Source: Clostridiales bacterium (lineage in GTDB: Bacteria; Bacillota; Clostridia; Lachnospirales; Lachnospiraceae). From it: DNA of 9,400 nt. Shown piece after piece: positions 1 through 7,658 of the stretch. The first letter of the stretch is position 1; each line of letters begins with the position of its first letter. Under the pieces are notes generated by a model. The model did no database searches and was not told where the DNA came from. It saw nothing but the letters and a program-made list of their open reading frames with translations. Location: positions 1-9,400 of the forward strand of contig JAHZAR010000095.1 in NCBI GenBank assembly GCA_019423835.1, read 5' to 3'. Position numbers and translations under genes: made by a program.

Positions 1-2476
1 ATTTCGTGTCGCGGGCCTCTGCCTCGTACTCCTCAATGTGAACGGAGGTATATACATCCTCCTGAACCAGACGCTCGCTCAGGAGAACGGCGTCCTCGTA
101 GTTGTAGCCCTCCCAGGTCATGAAGCCGATCAGCGGGTTCTTTCCGAGGGCAATCTCTCCATTGCAGGTGGAAGCGCCGTCTGCGATAACCTCGCCGGCC
201 TCCACATGGTCTCCCTTGTAGACGATTGGCTTCTGGTTGTAGCAGTTGGACTGGTTGCTTCGTGTAAATTTCGTCAGGCGGTATACGTCCTTCTGTCCGT
301 CAGAGTCTCGCTTTACGATGATCTCATTGGAAGCGGAGCGCTCTACCACACCTGCGTTCTTTGCCAGCACGCAGACACCGGAGTCAACGGCAGCCTTGCC
401 CTCAATACCTGTACCTACGGCCGGAGCCTCTGTGGTCAGAAGCGGAACGGCCTGACGCTGCATGTTGGAACCCATCAGGGCGCGGTTTGCGTCGTCGTTC
501 TGAAGGAACGGAATCATGGAGGTCGCCACGGAGAATACCATCTTCGGAGAAACGTCCATCAGGTCGATTCTTCTCTTCTGGAACTCAGAAGTCTCCTCGC
601 GGAAACGTCCTGATACGTTGTTGTGAACGAAGTGTCCCTCCTCATCCAGCGGCTCGTTGGCCTGAGCAACCACGAAATTATCCTCCTCGTCAGCTGTCAG
701 GTAAACTACCTCGTCTGTTACCACCGGGTTGGACGGATCTGTCTTGTCTACCACGCGGTAAGGCGCCTCCACGAAACCGTACTGGTTTACTCTCGCATAG
801 GTAGCCAGGGAGTTGATAAGACCGATGTTCGGTCCCTCAGGCGTCTCGATAGGGCACATACGTCCATAGTGTGTATAGTGAACGTCTCGCACCTCGAATC
901 CGGCACGGTCTCTGGAAAGACCGCCAGGTCCCAGGGCGGAAAGACGTCTCTTGTGTGTAAGCTCGGACAGCGGGTTGTTCTGATCCATGAACTGGGACAG
1001 CTGGGAGCTTCCGAAGAACTCCTTCACAGCCGCTGTTACAGGCTTGATATTAATTAAGGACTGCGGAGAAATATTCTCCATATCCTGTGTCGTCATCCTC
1101 TCGCGGACTACTCTCTCCATTCTGGAAAGACCGATGCGGTACTGGTTCTGCAGAAGCTCTCCCACAGCGCGGATACGTCTGTTGCCCAGGTGATCGATAT
1201 CGTCCGGCGTTCCGATCCCGCCTTCTAGGTGCATATTGTAGTTGATGGAGGCAATGATATCCTCCTTTGTAATATGCTTCGGAATCAGTTCGTGGATATT
1301 CTTTCTGATGGCCTCCTTTAACTCATCCTCGCTCTTTCCGTCATTTTCTGCCAGGATATTCTCGAGTACAGGGTAGAATACTAACTCTGTCACCCCGATC
1401 TCCGCCGGATCGAAGGAAACATAGGCGGCCAGATCCACCATCATATTGGAGAGAACCTTATGATTCTTCTTCTCTCCGGCAATCCATACAAACGGCACTG
1501 CCGCGTTCTGGATCTTTGTTGCCAGCTCCTTGTCTGCAACCGTTCCTTTCTCAGCCAGAATCTCGCCTGTGGACAGGTCGACCACATCCTCAGCCAGTGT
1601 GTGTCCGGCGATACGGTTTTTGAAATGGAGCTTCTTATTAAATTTATAGCGTCCCACCTTAGCCAGGTCATATCTTCTCGGATCGAAGAACATGCTGTTT
1701 AGTAAGCTCTCGGCGCTGTCCACAGAGAGCGGCTCGCCGGGACGGATTTTCTTGTATAATTCGAGAAGACCGTCCTGATAGTTGTCGGAGGTATCCTTCT
1801 CAAAGCTCTTCTCCAGCTTTAACTCATCACCGAACAGGTCGATGATCTCCGCATTTGTTCCATATCCTAACGCACGGATCAGGACTGTTACAGGAACCTT
1901 TCTTGTTCTGTCCACACGAACATAGAAAATGTCATTAGAGTCAGTCTCGTACTCAAGCCATGCACCGCGGTTCGGGATCACCGTGCAGCTGTATAACTCG
2001 GTTCCGATCTTGTCATGTCCAATGCCATAATAAATACCAGGGGAACGTACTAACTGGCTGACGATAACACGCTCTGCTCCGTTGATCACAAAGGAGCCGG
2101 TATCCGTCATAAGCGGCAGATCACCCATGAAGATCTCATGTTCGTTAATCTCGTCCTTGTCCTTGTTGCAAAGCCTTACCTTCACCTTTAAAGGCGCTGC
2201 GTAAGTCGCGTCGCGTTCCTTGCATTCTTCGATTGTATATTTAATGTCATCTTTACAAAGCGTAAAATCTACAAATTCCAGACTTAAATGGCCCGCAAAG
2301 TCAGCGATCGGGGAAATATCATCAAACACTTCCCGTAAGCCCTCGTCAAGGAACCACTGGTAAGAGTTTTTCTGAATTTCAATTAAGTTTGGCATTTCCA
2401 GAACTTCCTTCTGCCTAGAGAAGCTCATTCTGATACCTTTACCGGCTTTGGCCGGACGCATTCTGCTTTTCTCCAT
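1..2476 (-). CDS. rpoB: DNA-directed RNA polymerase subunit beta, N-terminal part (cut by window edge)
   Basis: This is the beta subunit of RNA polymerase, which forms one side of the active-centre cleft and the rifampicin pocket. The frame is open from ATG at 2476 to the left edge: 825 codons of a protein that is usually about 1,200-1,300 residues in Clostridia, so the C-terminal third is outside the window. The N-terminus reads MEKSRMRPAKAGKGIRMSF. The rifampicin region is at residues 489-519 (GSSQLSQFMDQNNPLSEL, then THKRRLSALGPGG), followed by IETPEGPNIGLI at 543-554. Residues equivalent to E. coli Q513, D516, H526, S531 and I572 (here Q495, D498, H508, S513, I554) are all wild type, so no resistance change is seen. 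The start is supported by a GGGGTGA Shine-Dalgarno with about 8 nt between GGTGA and ATG. The sequence runs cleanly into RDTK at the edge. No rplL lies upstream; the next gene is hydF. Confidence 0.98.
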   Translation of the reverse strand, partial: MEKSRMRPAKAGKGIRMSFSRQKEVLEMPNLIEIQKNSYQWFLDEGLREVFDDISPIADFAGHLSLEFVDFTLCKDDIKYTIEECKERDATYAAPLKVKVRLCNKDKDEINEHEIFMGDLPLMTDTGSFVINGAERVIVSQLVRSPGIYYGIGHDKIGTELYSCTVIPNRGAWLEYETDSNDIFYVRVDRTRKVPVTVLIRALGYGTNAEIIDLFGDELKLEKSFEKDTSDNYQDGLLELYKKIRPGEPLSVDSAESLLNSMFFDPRRYDLAKVGRYKFNKKLHFKNRIAGHTLAEDVVDLSTGEILAEKGTVADKELATKIQNAAVPFVWIAGEKKNHKVLSNMMVDLAAYVSFDPAEIGVTELVFYPVLENILAENDGKSEDELKEAIRKNIHELIPKHITKEDIIASINYNMHLEGGIGTPDDIDHLGNRRIRAVGELLQNQYRIGLSRMERVVRERMTTQDMENISPQSLINIKPVTAAVKEFFGSSQLSQFMDQNNPLSELTHKRRLSALGPGGLSRDRAGFEVRDVHYTHYGRMCPIETPEGPNIGLINSLATYARVNQYGFVEAPYRVVDKTDPSNPVVTDEVVYLTADEEDNFVVAQANEPLDEEGHFVHNNVSGRFREETSEFQKRRIDLMDVSPKMVFSVATSMIPFLQNDDANRALMGSNMQRQAVPLLTTEAPAVGTGIEGKAAVDSGVCVLAKNAGVVERSASNEIIVKRDSDGQKDVYRLTKFTRSNQSNCYNQKPIVYKGDHVEAGEVIADGASTCNGEIALGKNPLIGFMTWEGYNYEDAVLLSERLVQEDVYTSVHIEEYEAEARDTK

Positions 2477-2587
2477 TTGACGTTTCACCCCTGTTTTCTT
2501 TCTATGTTTAATGGCGGGTTTCGCGCGCTTTTCGATGCGGTTCTCTGTATAGCTTTAGGCGCACGACACCACAATAGTGCATTTTTC

Positions 2588-2616
2588 ATAATATCATGGC
2601 CATGTCAAGATGTCAA
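2588..2616 (-). promoter_or_regulatory. Strong sigma-A promoter of rpoB
   Basis: On the minus strand a perfect -35 box TTGACA (2616-2611) is followed after exactly 17 nt by TATTAT (2593-2588). A TG one base upstream of the -10 box gives an extended -10 (TGATATTAT). The spacer carries a second TTGACA, so the -35 motif occurs twice 8 nt apart, but only the outer copy has a usable distance. Transcription would start near 2581, leaving a leader of about 105 nt before the rpoB ATG. The promoter shows that rpoB need not depend on read-through from hydF. Confidence 0.88.
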
Positions 2617-2661
2617 GAGGGGGGATGGAAAATTTTTTCTGCGGCAGGTGGGGAGTGGCGG

Positions 2662-2721
2662 GGAGAAAAAGAGAGAGCGATGTGTTCCAGCAAAGTCACA
2701 AATCTCTCCCTCTTTTTCTCC
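2662..2721. repeat. Long inverted repeat, 12-bp perfect arms
   Basis: GGAGAAAAAGAG at 2662-2673 is exactly complementary to CTCTTTTTCTCC at 2710-2721. AGAG (2674-2677) can also pair with CTCT (2704-2707) across a two-base bulge. The loop is about 26 nt. No T-run follows the stem on either strand, so it is not a standard intrinsic terminator, although the stem itself contains a five-base A/T run. It lies between the hydF stop and the rpoB promoter. Its function is unknown. Confidence 0.7.
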
Positions 2722-2915
2722 TGGGGGACGGGACGGACGCATGGAAGAAAATTTGGGGTAAGGAGAGAAGACTTTTGGGTAGGGAGATAGGAAGGAACGG
2801 GCAGGATTGAACAGGATCGGGAAGGGAAGGGGAAGAGGCACGGGAGCTGATTTTGAAGTTTTGAAATGTGCGGCGCTGTGACATATTGGGGGAGATGTTG
2901 GGAAAGCGGGCAAAA

Positions 2916-2939
2916 GACATCGCCGGATGCCGGAGTGTC
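2916..2939 (-). terminator. Possible weak terminator after hydF
   Basis: On the minus strand, about 90 nt past the hydF stop, GACA...CCGG-CAT-CCGG...TGTC can fold into a small hairpin with unpaired bases between its two helices. It is followed by TTTTG. The stem is short and the T-run has only four bases, so this is a weak candidate. No better hydF terminator was seen before the rpoB promoter. Confidence 0.3.
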
Positions 2940-3027
2940 AGGGGCTGATATGGGGCGGTGTCTTTTGTCCTTCTTTATCTGCTTTTCTCTATTGGCCTTT
3001 CTTGGTTTTTTATCTGATTTTCCTTCT

Positions 3028-4332
3028 TTATTTCTCGAGCAGTCTGAGGATATCGGGGAAGGGCTCTACGCTTCTTTTCAGGATTCCGTTCATGTGCGCT
3101 ATGGCGATTCCGTAGTTGGTCATGGGGATCTGCTGGTCTTCAGCGCATTTCAGGCGGTATTTCATCTCCCGGGCGTTTAACATACAGCCGCCGCAGTGGA
3201 TAATCAGGCTGTAGGGGCTCAGATCATCGGGGAATTCGGTGCCGGAGGTGAATGAAAAATGCAGATTTCTTCCGGTGTGCTTTAAAATCCAGGCGGGCAG
3301 CTTCTCTGTGCCGATGTCGCCGCACTGGCGGTGGTGGGTACAGCCCTCACAGATGAGAATGTGCGCTCCGTCCTCCAGGCGGTCCAGGGCGGCAGCGCCC
3401 TCGGCTGCGGTTTTTAAGTTTCCCTTGTATCTGGCAAAGAGGATAGAAAAGGAGGTTAAGAGAATGCCGTCCGGAACTTCCCTCTTCACCTTTCCAAATA
3501 CCTGGCTGTCCGTGACTACAAGTTTCGGCTTTTTCCCCAGAGCAGCCAGCGTGGAGGAAAGCTCATCGTCCTTTACTGTAACAGCCACGGCCCCTGCGTC
3601 GAGGATTCCCCGTATCGTCTGCTGCTGGGGGAGGATCAGACGGCCCTTGGGGGCCGCCTTGTCCACCGGAATAACCAGGATAACAAAATCAGACGGGGAG
3701 AGCAGATCGCCTATGAGGGGAACATGATCCCTCCCCTCCTCCGCGGTTTTTATGTGGGCCAGGGTTTCTTTGAGCCTCTCGATTCCGAAGCCTGTCCTGG
3801 CGCTGACAGGAAGGACGGCTGCGGCGCCTGAAAGGACGGCCGCTTCCCGTTTTTCGGTTCCCCTATCTTCCGGTACGCTCTCCTCTGCTCCCGTTTTTTT
3901 CGTCTCTTCCTTATACAGATCCGGAATGTGATTTTCTGTTAAATCTGACTTATTGAAAGCAATGACATAGGGAACCGCTTTTTCCTGAAACAGGGCAGTC
4001 AGTTCCCTGTCCTCTTTTCTTATCCCTGCCTGGCTGTCTGCCACAAGGACTGCGATGTCTGTCCTGTTTAGGATCTGTTTTGTCTTTCTCACCCGCAAGC
4101 TGCCCAGGCTTCCCTCATCGTCGATCCCCGGCGTGTCGATGATGACGGCCGGGCCCAGCGGGAGAAGCTCCATGGATTTTTTCACCGGATCGGTGGTAGT
4201 TCCCTTTACATCGGAAACTACGGCCAGATCCTGGCCGGTTACGGCATTTAAAAGGCTTGATTTTCCGGAGTTTCTGCATCCAAAAAAGCTGATGTGAACC
4301 CGCTCTGCGGACGGAGTTTCATTCATTCCCAT
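3028..4332 (-). CDS. hydF: [FeFe]-hydrogenase H-cluster maturation GTPase HydF
   Basis: HydF is the scaffold on which the 2Fe subcluster is assembled before transfer to the hydrogenase. This 434-residue protein has an N-terminal Era/TrmE-like GTPase domain: G1 GCRNSGKS (18-25), G2 threonines near 45-47, G3 DTPG (66-69), G4 NKSD (127-130) and G5 SAR (177-179). A dimerisation region follows. The C-terminal cluster domain has the family signature C-x-H-x(46)-C-x2-C, with C331, H333, C380 and C383. It is about 30 residues longer than typical HydF, mainly through a charged, Lys/Glu-rich insert at about 136-165 between G4 and G5. The ATG at 4332 has AGGAG six bases upstream; a second ATG at 4326 would be too far from it. 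It is the last gene of the maturation operon, 145 bp after hydG, in a gap with A-rich repeats. Family assignment is firm; the role is from family knowledge. Confidence 0.97.
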   Translation of the reverse strand: MGMNETPSAERVHISFFGCRNSGKSSLLNAVTGQDLAVVSDVKGTTTDPVKKSMELLPLGPAVIIDTPGIDDEGSLGSLRVRKTKQILNRTDIAVLVADSQAGIRKEDRELTALFQEKAVPYVIAFNKSDLTENHIPDLYKEETKKTGAEESVPEDRGTEKREAAVLSGAAAVLPVSARTGFGIERLKETLAHIKTAEEGRDHVPLIGDLLSPSDFVILVIPVDKAAPKGRLILPQQQTIRGILDAGAVAVTVKDDELSSTLAALGKKPKLVVTDSQVFGKVKREVPDGILLTSFSILFARYKGNLKTAAEGAAALDRLEDGAHILICEGCTHHRQCGDIGTEKLPAWILKHTGRNLHFSFTSGTEFPDDLSPYSLIIHCGGCMLNAREMKYRLKCAEDQQIPMTNYGIAIAHMNGILKRSVEPFPDILRLLEK

Positions 4333-4333
4333 T

Positions 4334-4412
4334 TTTTTCTCCTGATTGTTTTTTACTTGTCTGTTTTTTACTTAATGATTTTTCTTAATCGTTTTTTTAA
4401 TCCGTTTTCTTA
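4334..4412 (-). repeat. A-rich degenerate tandem repeat in front of hydF
   Basis: On the minus strand the bases just before the hydF ribosome binding site read as about five loose copies of a 12-15 nt unit: ATTAAGAAAA, GATTAAAAAAA, GATTAAGAAAAA, CATTAAGTAAAAAAC and AGACAAGTAAAAAAC. The copies differ, so this is a decayed or low-complexity repeat. A/U-rich, unstructured RNA here could aid ribosome loading on hydF; that is inference. Confidence 0.55.
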
Positions 4413-4418
4413 ATTATC

Positions 4419-4453
4419 CTGCCTGACCGAATTTTGTCCGGCCATTCTGGCAG
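4419..4453 (-). other. Hairpin in the hydG-hydF spacer
   Basis: On the minus strand CTGCC pairs with GGCAG (outer arms 4453-4449 and 4423-4419). Inside, GGCCG pairs with CGGTC with one G-U pair. No T-run follows, so it is not a terminator. Position suggests a processing or stability element between two cistrons, or it may be chance. Confidence 0.4.
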
Positions 4454-4477
4454 TTCCACTCACCGGCGGCCCTTTTC

Positions 4478-5911
4478 CTAGAACCGGAAATCCCTCCTGC
4501 CCTCTGAAATGGCTCTCAGATTGTTTTTAAGAATCTCCCTGACCTTCTCACTGGGCACATTCAGGATTTCCTTTTCTATCAGCTGATCGCCCAGCTTTTT
4601 TGTCTCCTCAGAGGCATAATCCTCCAGGTACTCTTTCAGGGTCATCAGAGCGTTTGGGTGGCAGCAGTTTCCAATCTGGCCGCTCTTTAAAAGGCTCATA
4701 AAGCGGTCTCCTGTCCTCCCCTCCCTGTAGCAGGCGGTACAGAAGCTGGGAATGTAACCTAATTCCATGAGCCATCTCACCACCTGGTCCAGTGTCCGGT
4801 TGTCGCTCACGTCGAACTGGGCGGAGCTCTCGTCTTCCGGCTCCTCCTCAACATAGCCGCCTACGCTGGTCCTGGAACCGCCGCTTATCTGAGAAATTCC
4901 CAGATTCAGCAGCCGCTCCCTGCACTTTGCACCCTCCCTGGTGGAGATGATCATACCCGTGTAGGGCACGGCTACACGGATCAGGGCCACGATCTTTGCG
5001 AAGGTGTCATCGTCGATTCCGTTGTCAAACTCGTCCGGGTCAATGTCGTCGGCTTTCCTCACCCTTGGCACGCTGATGGTGTGGGGGCCGACGCCAAATC
5101 GCGCCTCCAGATGCTCCGCATGCATGAGAAGGCCGGCAAACTCATATTTGTAGAGCTCCAGGCCAAAGAGCACGCCAATCCCCACATCGTCAATTCCTGC
5201 TGTCATAGCCCTGTCCATAGCCTCTGTGTGATAGCAGTAGTTGTGCTTCGGCCCTGTGGGGTGAAGCCTCTCATAACTCTCCTTGTGGTAGGTTTCCTGG
5301 AACAGGATGTAGGTTCCGATTCCTGCCTCTTTTAATTTCCTGTAGTTCTCCTCTGTGGTAGCCGCGATATTTACATTGACACGGCGGATTGCCCCGTTTT
5401 TATGCTTTATGCTGTAAATGGTCTTAATGCTTTCCAGCACATACTCAATGGGATTGTTGACCGGATCCTCACCGGTTTCCAGGGCCAGCCGCTTGTGGCC
5501 CATATCCTGCAGAGCCGTAACTTCCCGCACAATCTCCTCCTGAGTCAGCTTTTTCCTGGGAATGTGCTTGTTTTTCAGGTGGTAGGGGCAGTACAGACAG
5601 CCGTTGACGCAGTAGTTGGACAGGTAGAGGGGCGCAAACATCACGATACGGCTGCCGTAAAATTCCCTCTTGATTTCCCTGGCCAGCTGGAAGATCTGCT
5701 CATTTCTCTCCTCATCCTGACAGGCTAAGAGCACGGATGCCTCCCTGTGGCTGATTCCTTTTTTCTTTCTTGCCTTCTCGATGATCGCGTCTATCAGTTC
5801 AAAATTTTCCCTGTTCTTTTCCGCATAGTCAAGGGTTTCCAGGATTTCCTGATGGTTGATAAACTCCTCTGCCTTTGATGATTTTGGATCGTACGTTGTG
5901 CTGCTGTTCAT
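4478..5911 (-). CDS. hydG: [FeFe]-hydrogenase maturase HydG (radical SAM tyrosine lyase)
   Basis: HydG cleaves L-tyrosine with SAM into p-cresol and dehydroglycine, and converts the latter into the CO and cyanide ligands carried on an iron synthon for the H-cluster. The 477-residue length is normal. The SAM-cluster motif C-x3-C-x2-C is C101, C105 and C108 (YCVNGCLYCPYH). The family-specific C-terminal motif C-x2-C-x22-C is C391, C394 and C417, which binds the auxiliary cluster with the dangler iron. Both are intact, so the protein should be active. The N-terminal FINHQEILETLDYAEKN block is typical of HydG and supports the start. ATG 5911 has AGGAG about nine bases upstream. It is the third gene of the operon, 125 bp after hydE, which is a looser junction than regulator-hydE. 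The ThiH-like fold makes ThiH the only realistic alternative, and the C-terminal cluster motif excludes it. Confidence 0.98.
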   Translation of the reverse strand: MNSSTTYDPKSSKAEEFINHQEILETLDYAEKNRENFELIDAIIEKARKKKGISHREASVLLACQDEERNEQIFQLAREIKREFYGSRIVMFAPLYLSNYCVNGCLYCPYHLKNKHIPRKKLTQEEIVREVTALQDMGHKRLALETGEDPVNNPIEYVLESIKTIYSIKHKNGAIRRVNVNIAATTEENYRKLKEAGIGTYILFQETYHKESYERLHPTGPKHNYCYHTEAMDRAMTAGIDDVGIGVLFGLELYKYEFAGLLMHAEHLEARFGVGPHTISVPRVRKADDIDPDEFDNGIDDDTFAKIVALIRVAVPYTGMIISTREGAKCRERLLNLGISQISGGSRTSVGGYVEEEPEDESSAQFDVSDNRTLDQVVRWLMELGYIPSFCTACYREGRTGDRFMSLLKSGQIGNCCHPNALMTLKEYLEDYASEETKKLGDQLIEKEILNVPSEKVREILKNNLRAISEGRRDFRF

Positions 5912-6036
5912 GTCTCTTTTCTCCTCTCTTATTCGGGTCAGGCGGAACTTCTCCGGCTTTCCCTTCAGTATCAGACAATATTTGTTTTTCCGGTCAGCGC
6001 TGCGGCGTTTTCCTTCTGTGTCCTGCCAGCCTGCCG

Positions 6037-7236
6037 TCAGGGCCTCACATATCCGGCGCAGTCTCCCCTCTCTGCCACAATCTCATATCCGATGGACTCC
6101 ATGGATTTTCTGAGGGCTGAGAGCCCCTCCGAAGCCTCACATCCGGTGCACAGCTTATTGTCATAGAGGAGATAATTTCCTCTGACAGCTGCCGGCGAAA
6201 GGTTCGGCATCACCACATTGGCTCCGCAGAGAATTCCCAGCTCCCGGCCCCCGTCAAAGACGGTGCCAAGAGCCGTGGTAGCCGGAAGAAGCACGCTCGG
6301 AAGCAAAAGGCGCACCAGCCCCAGAAGATACAGGGTAAGTTCCAGGCTTCCCGCCTTCTCTCCGGCAAAGGGCGTCGCGTGATGGGGAAGAAAGGGGCCG
6401 ATGCCAACCATCTCCGGCTGAAGCTCTCTGAGAAATACCAGATCTTTGGCAAGGTGACGGACGGTCTGTCCCGGTGAGCCGGCCATCATGCCGGCCCCTG
6501 TCTGGAACCCGATGTCCTTCAGGGCGCGGAGACACTCTTTCCTGCGCTCACCGGAAAGCTCCGGCGGGTGAAGCCTCCTGTAGTGCTCCTCGTCAGCTGT
6601 CTCGTGGCGGAGCAGATAGCGGTCAGCTCCCGCCTGAAACCACTGCTCATAAACCTCCCGTCTCCGCTCTCCCACAGAAAGGGTAACGGCACAGTCAGGA
6701 AAACGCCTCTTTAGCTCCTCCACGATGTTTGTCAATGCCCGGTCTCCTCTTACTCCTTCACTCCCCTCAAAGTTCAGATCCTCCCCGCCCTGGAGCACAA
6801 AGGTCCGAAAGCCCAGGCGGCGGCCCTCCTCACAGCAGGAAAGAATCTCGTCCGGCGTCAGGCGGTACCGGGATACCTCCCGGTTGCTGCGCCTGATCCC
6901 GCAGTAATAGCAGTCGTTCCTGCAGTAGTTGGTAAATTCAATCAGTCCTCTGATAAATACCCGTTTTCCGTAGTATTTTTCCCTGATGCGGCGGGCTGTA
7001 CGGAACAAAAGGCCTGCCGTCTTCCAGGTTCTCACAGACAGGATTTCTGAAAACTCCTCCTCTGTCAGCCATTCCCCTTTGGCCAGACGGGAGATCAGCT
7101 CAAGGCAGCGCCTCTCCCTGTCCTCGCCGGGCACAAAACGGACGTCTCCTCCCTCTCTTTCCGACCTGTCAGGAAACAGCTCTTCCGGGAATATTCCCGC
7201 CTTTCCCGTATAAACCGCATCGGTGATATGTCTCAT
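6037..7236 (-). CDS. hydE: [FeFe]-hydrogenase maturase HydE (radical SAM)
   Basis: HydE is a radical SAM enzyme that acts on the iron-cysteine synthon made by HydG on the way to the azadithiolate-bridged 2Fe subcluster. The 399-residue protein carries the SAM-cluster motif C-x3-C-x2-C at C105, C109 and C112 (NYCRNDCYYCGIRRSN), preceded by GLIEFTNYC and followed by a BATS-type C-terminal region including NVVMPNLSP. Near the C-terminus LCTGCEA holds cysteines at the place of the optional second cluster. The start is placed at 7236: it is preceded by GGAAG and GGAGG motifs at suitable distance and follows the regulator stop by 4 nt. A longer reading from ATG 7287 would overlap the regulator and has no ribosome site. 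It is somewhat longer than well-studied HydE (about 350), with an extended charged N-terminus (about 40 residues). BioB-like proteins are the nearest alternative, but the neighbours settle it. Confidence 0.96.
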   Translation of the reverse strand: MRHITDAVYTGKAGIFPEELFPDRSEREGGDVRFVPGEDRERRCLELISRLAKGEWLTEEEFSEILSVRTWKTAGLLFRTARRIREKYYGKRVFIRGLIEFTNYCRNDCYYCGIRRSNREVSRYRLTPDEILSCCEEGRRLGFRTFVLQGGEDLNFEGSEGVRGDRALTNIVEELKRRFPDCAVTLSVGERRREVYEQWFQAGADRYLLRHETADEEHYRRLHPPELSGERRKECLRALKDIGFQTGAGMMAGSPGQTVRHLAKDLVFLRELQPEMVGIGPFLPHHATPFAGEKAGSLELTLYLLGLVRLLLPSVLLPATTALGTVFDGGRELGILCGANVVMPNLSPAAVRGNYLLYDNKLCTGCEASEGLSALRKSMESIGYEIVAERGDCAGYVRP

Positions 7237-7240
7237 GGCT

Positions 7241-7519
7241 TCACTTCCTTTCCTCCGGCTTTTCCTGTCCGGCCCCGGCTTTCGCATACAGAGCCTTGGT
7301 GCTGACCCCCGGGATACGGCCCAGCTTTCCCGACAGGGCGCTGATCACATCCATGGGGGCGTCCAGCACAATGCTGATGATGCTGACATGTTTCTTTTCA
7401 TAGGGAAGTCCCATCCGGCCGATAATATAGCTTCCGTACTGGTGAAGGGTCTCGTTGACACGCCCCGCCGCCTCCCTCTCCTCAACAATGATTCCTATAA
7501 CGGCAATCCTGGTTTCCAC
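7241..7519 (-). CDS. TM1266-like iron-only hydrogenase system regulator
   Basis: This is a small, 92-residue ACT/NikR-C-like protein of the family found at the head of [FeFe]-hydrogenase maturation operons (TM1266 type, annotated as a putative iron-only hydrogenase system regulator). The visible signature is ETRIAVIGIIVEERE at the N-terminus, then GSYIIGRMGLPY and VSIISIVLDAP. These alternate beta strands and helices, as in a ferredoxin-like beta-alpha-beta-beta-alpha-beta fold. There is no DNA-binding helix-turn-helix, so how it would regulate is unknown; ligand or metal sensing is only inference. The start is GTG at 7519 because a strong GGAGG lies a few bases upstream. An upstream ATG at 7591 would begin inside a hairpin without such a site. 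It is the first gene of the operon and ends 4 nt before hydE, so the two are probably translationally coupled. The tail after residue 80 is charged and probably disordered. Confidence 0.9.
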   Translation of the reverse strand: METRIAVIGIIVEEREAAGRVNETLHQYGSYIIGRMGLPYEKKHVSIISIVLDAPMDVISALSGKLGRIPGVSTKALYAKAGAGQEKPEERK

Positions 7520-7570
7520 AATTCTTCCTCCTTCTGCCTTACACACCTGAATATCCCCAGGAACTAAGAA

Positions 7571-7644
7571 AGTGTGCGCCAAGGCGCACACTCGCGCCGA
7601 GCGCGGTTGCCTTCAGGCAACATCTACCTTACGCGCGAGTGCGC
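7571..7644 (-). promoter_or_regulatory. Two mutually exclusive hairpins before the regulator gene
   Basis: In the minus-strand RNA, CACTCGCGC (top strand 7589-7597) pairs with GCGCGAGTG (7633-7641), enclosing a 6-bp hairpin GTTGCC-TGAA-GGCAAC (7621-7606). The 3' arm of this structure overlaps the 5' arm of a second hairpin (7592-7571), a stem of GTGTGCGC closed by a CUUG tetraloop and followed by a T-rich stretch TTCTTAGTT. Only one of the two can form fully, the logic of an anti-terminator and terminator. The T-run is weak and the strand choice is inferred from the stable CUUG loop and the operon direction. No ligand or known riboswitch class was recognised. Confidence 0.4.
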
Positions 7645-7658
7645 ATCAACGTCATTTT

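Larger units (their letters stand above)
2477..3027. other. Gene-free region between hydF and rpoB
   Basis: No convincing gene lies here; the short open frames on both strands lack ribosome binding sites and are low-complexity. From the rpoB side it holds the rpoB leader (2477-2581) and the rpoB promoter. Next come a purine-rich top strand (about 2616-2870, runs of GGGAAGGGAAGGGGAAG type), a long inverted repeat (2662-2721) and a small hairpin that may end the hydF transcript (2916-2939). The leader starts with GCAC and has a matching GTGC 16 nt downstream, a possible but weak 5' hairpin. Confidence 0.75.

Noticed and set aside
955..1012. Rifampicin-resistance change in rpoB
   Set aside because: All classical positions in the visible resistance region are wild type.
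38..1193. Several plus-strand open frames opposite rpoB
   Set aside because: They are antisense shadows of the conserved rpoB frame, with no ribosome sites and no family resemblance.
5912..6046. Open frame continuous with hydG running back through the hydE-hydG spacer, about 40 codons
   Set aside because: It has no ATG, GTG or well-placed TTG in that frame. hydG already has a good AGGAG before ATG 5911 and normal family length.
7237..7287. Longer hydE start at ATG 7287
   Set aside because: It would overlap the end of the regulator gene and has no ribosome site; ATG 7236 is well placed 4 nt after the regulator stop.
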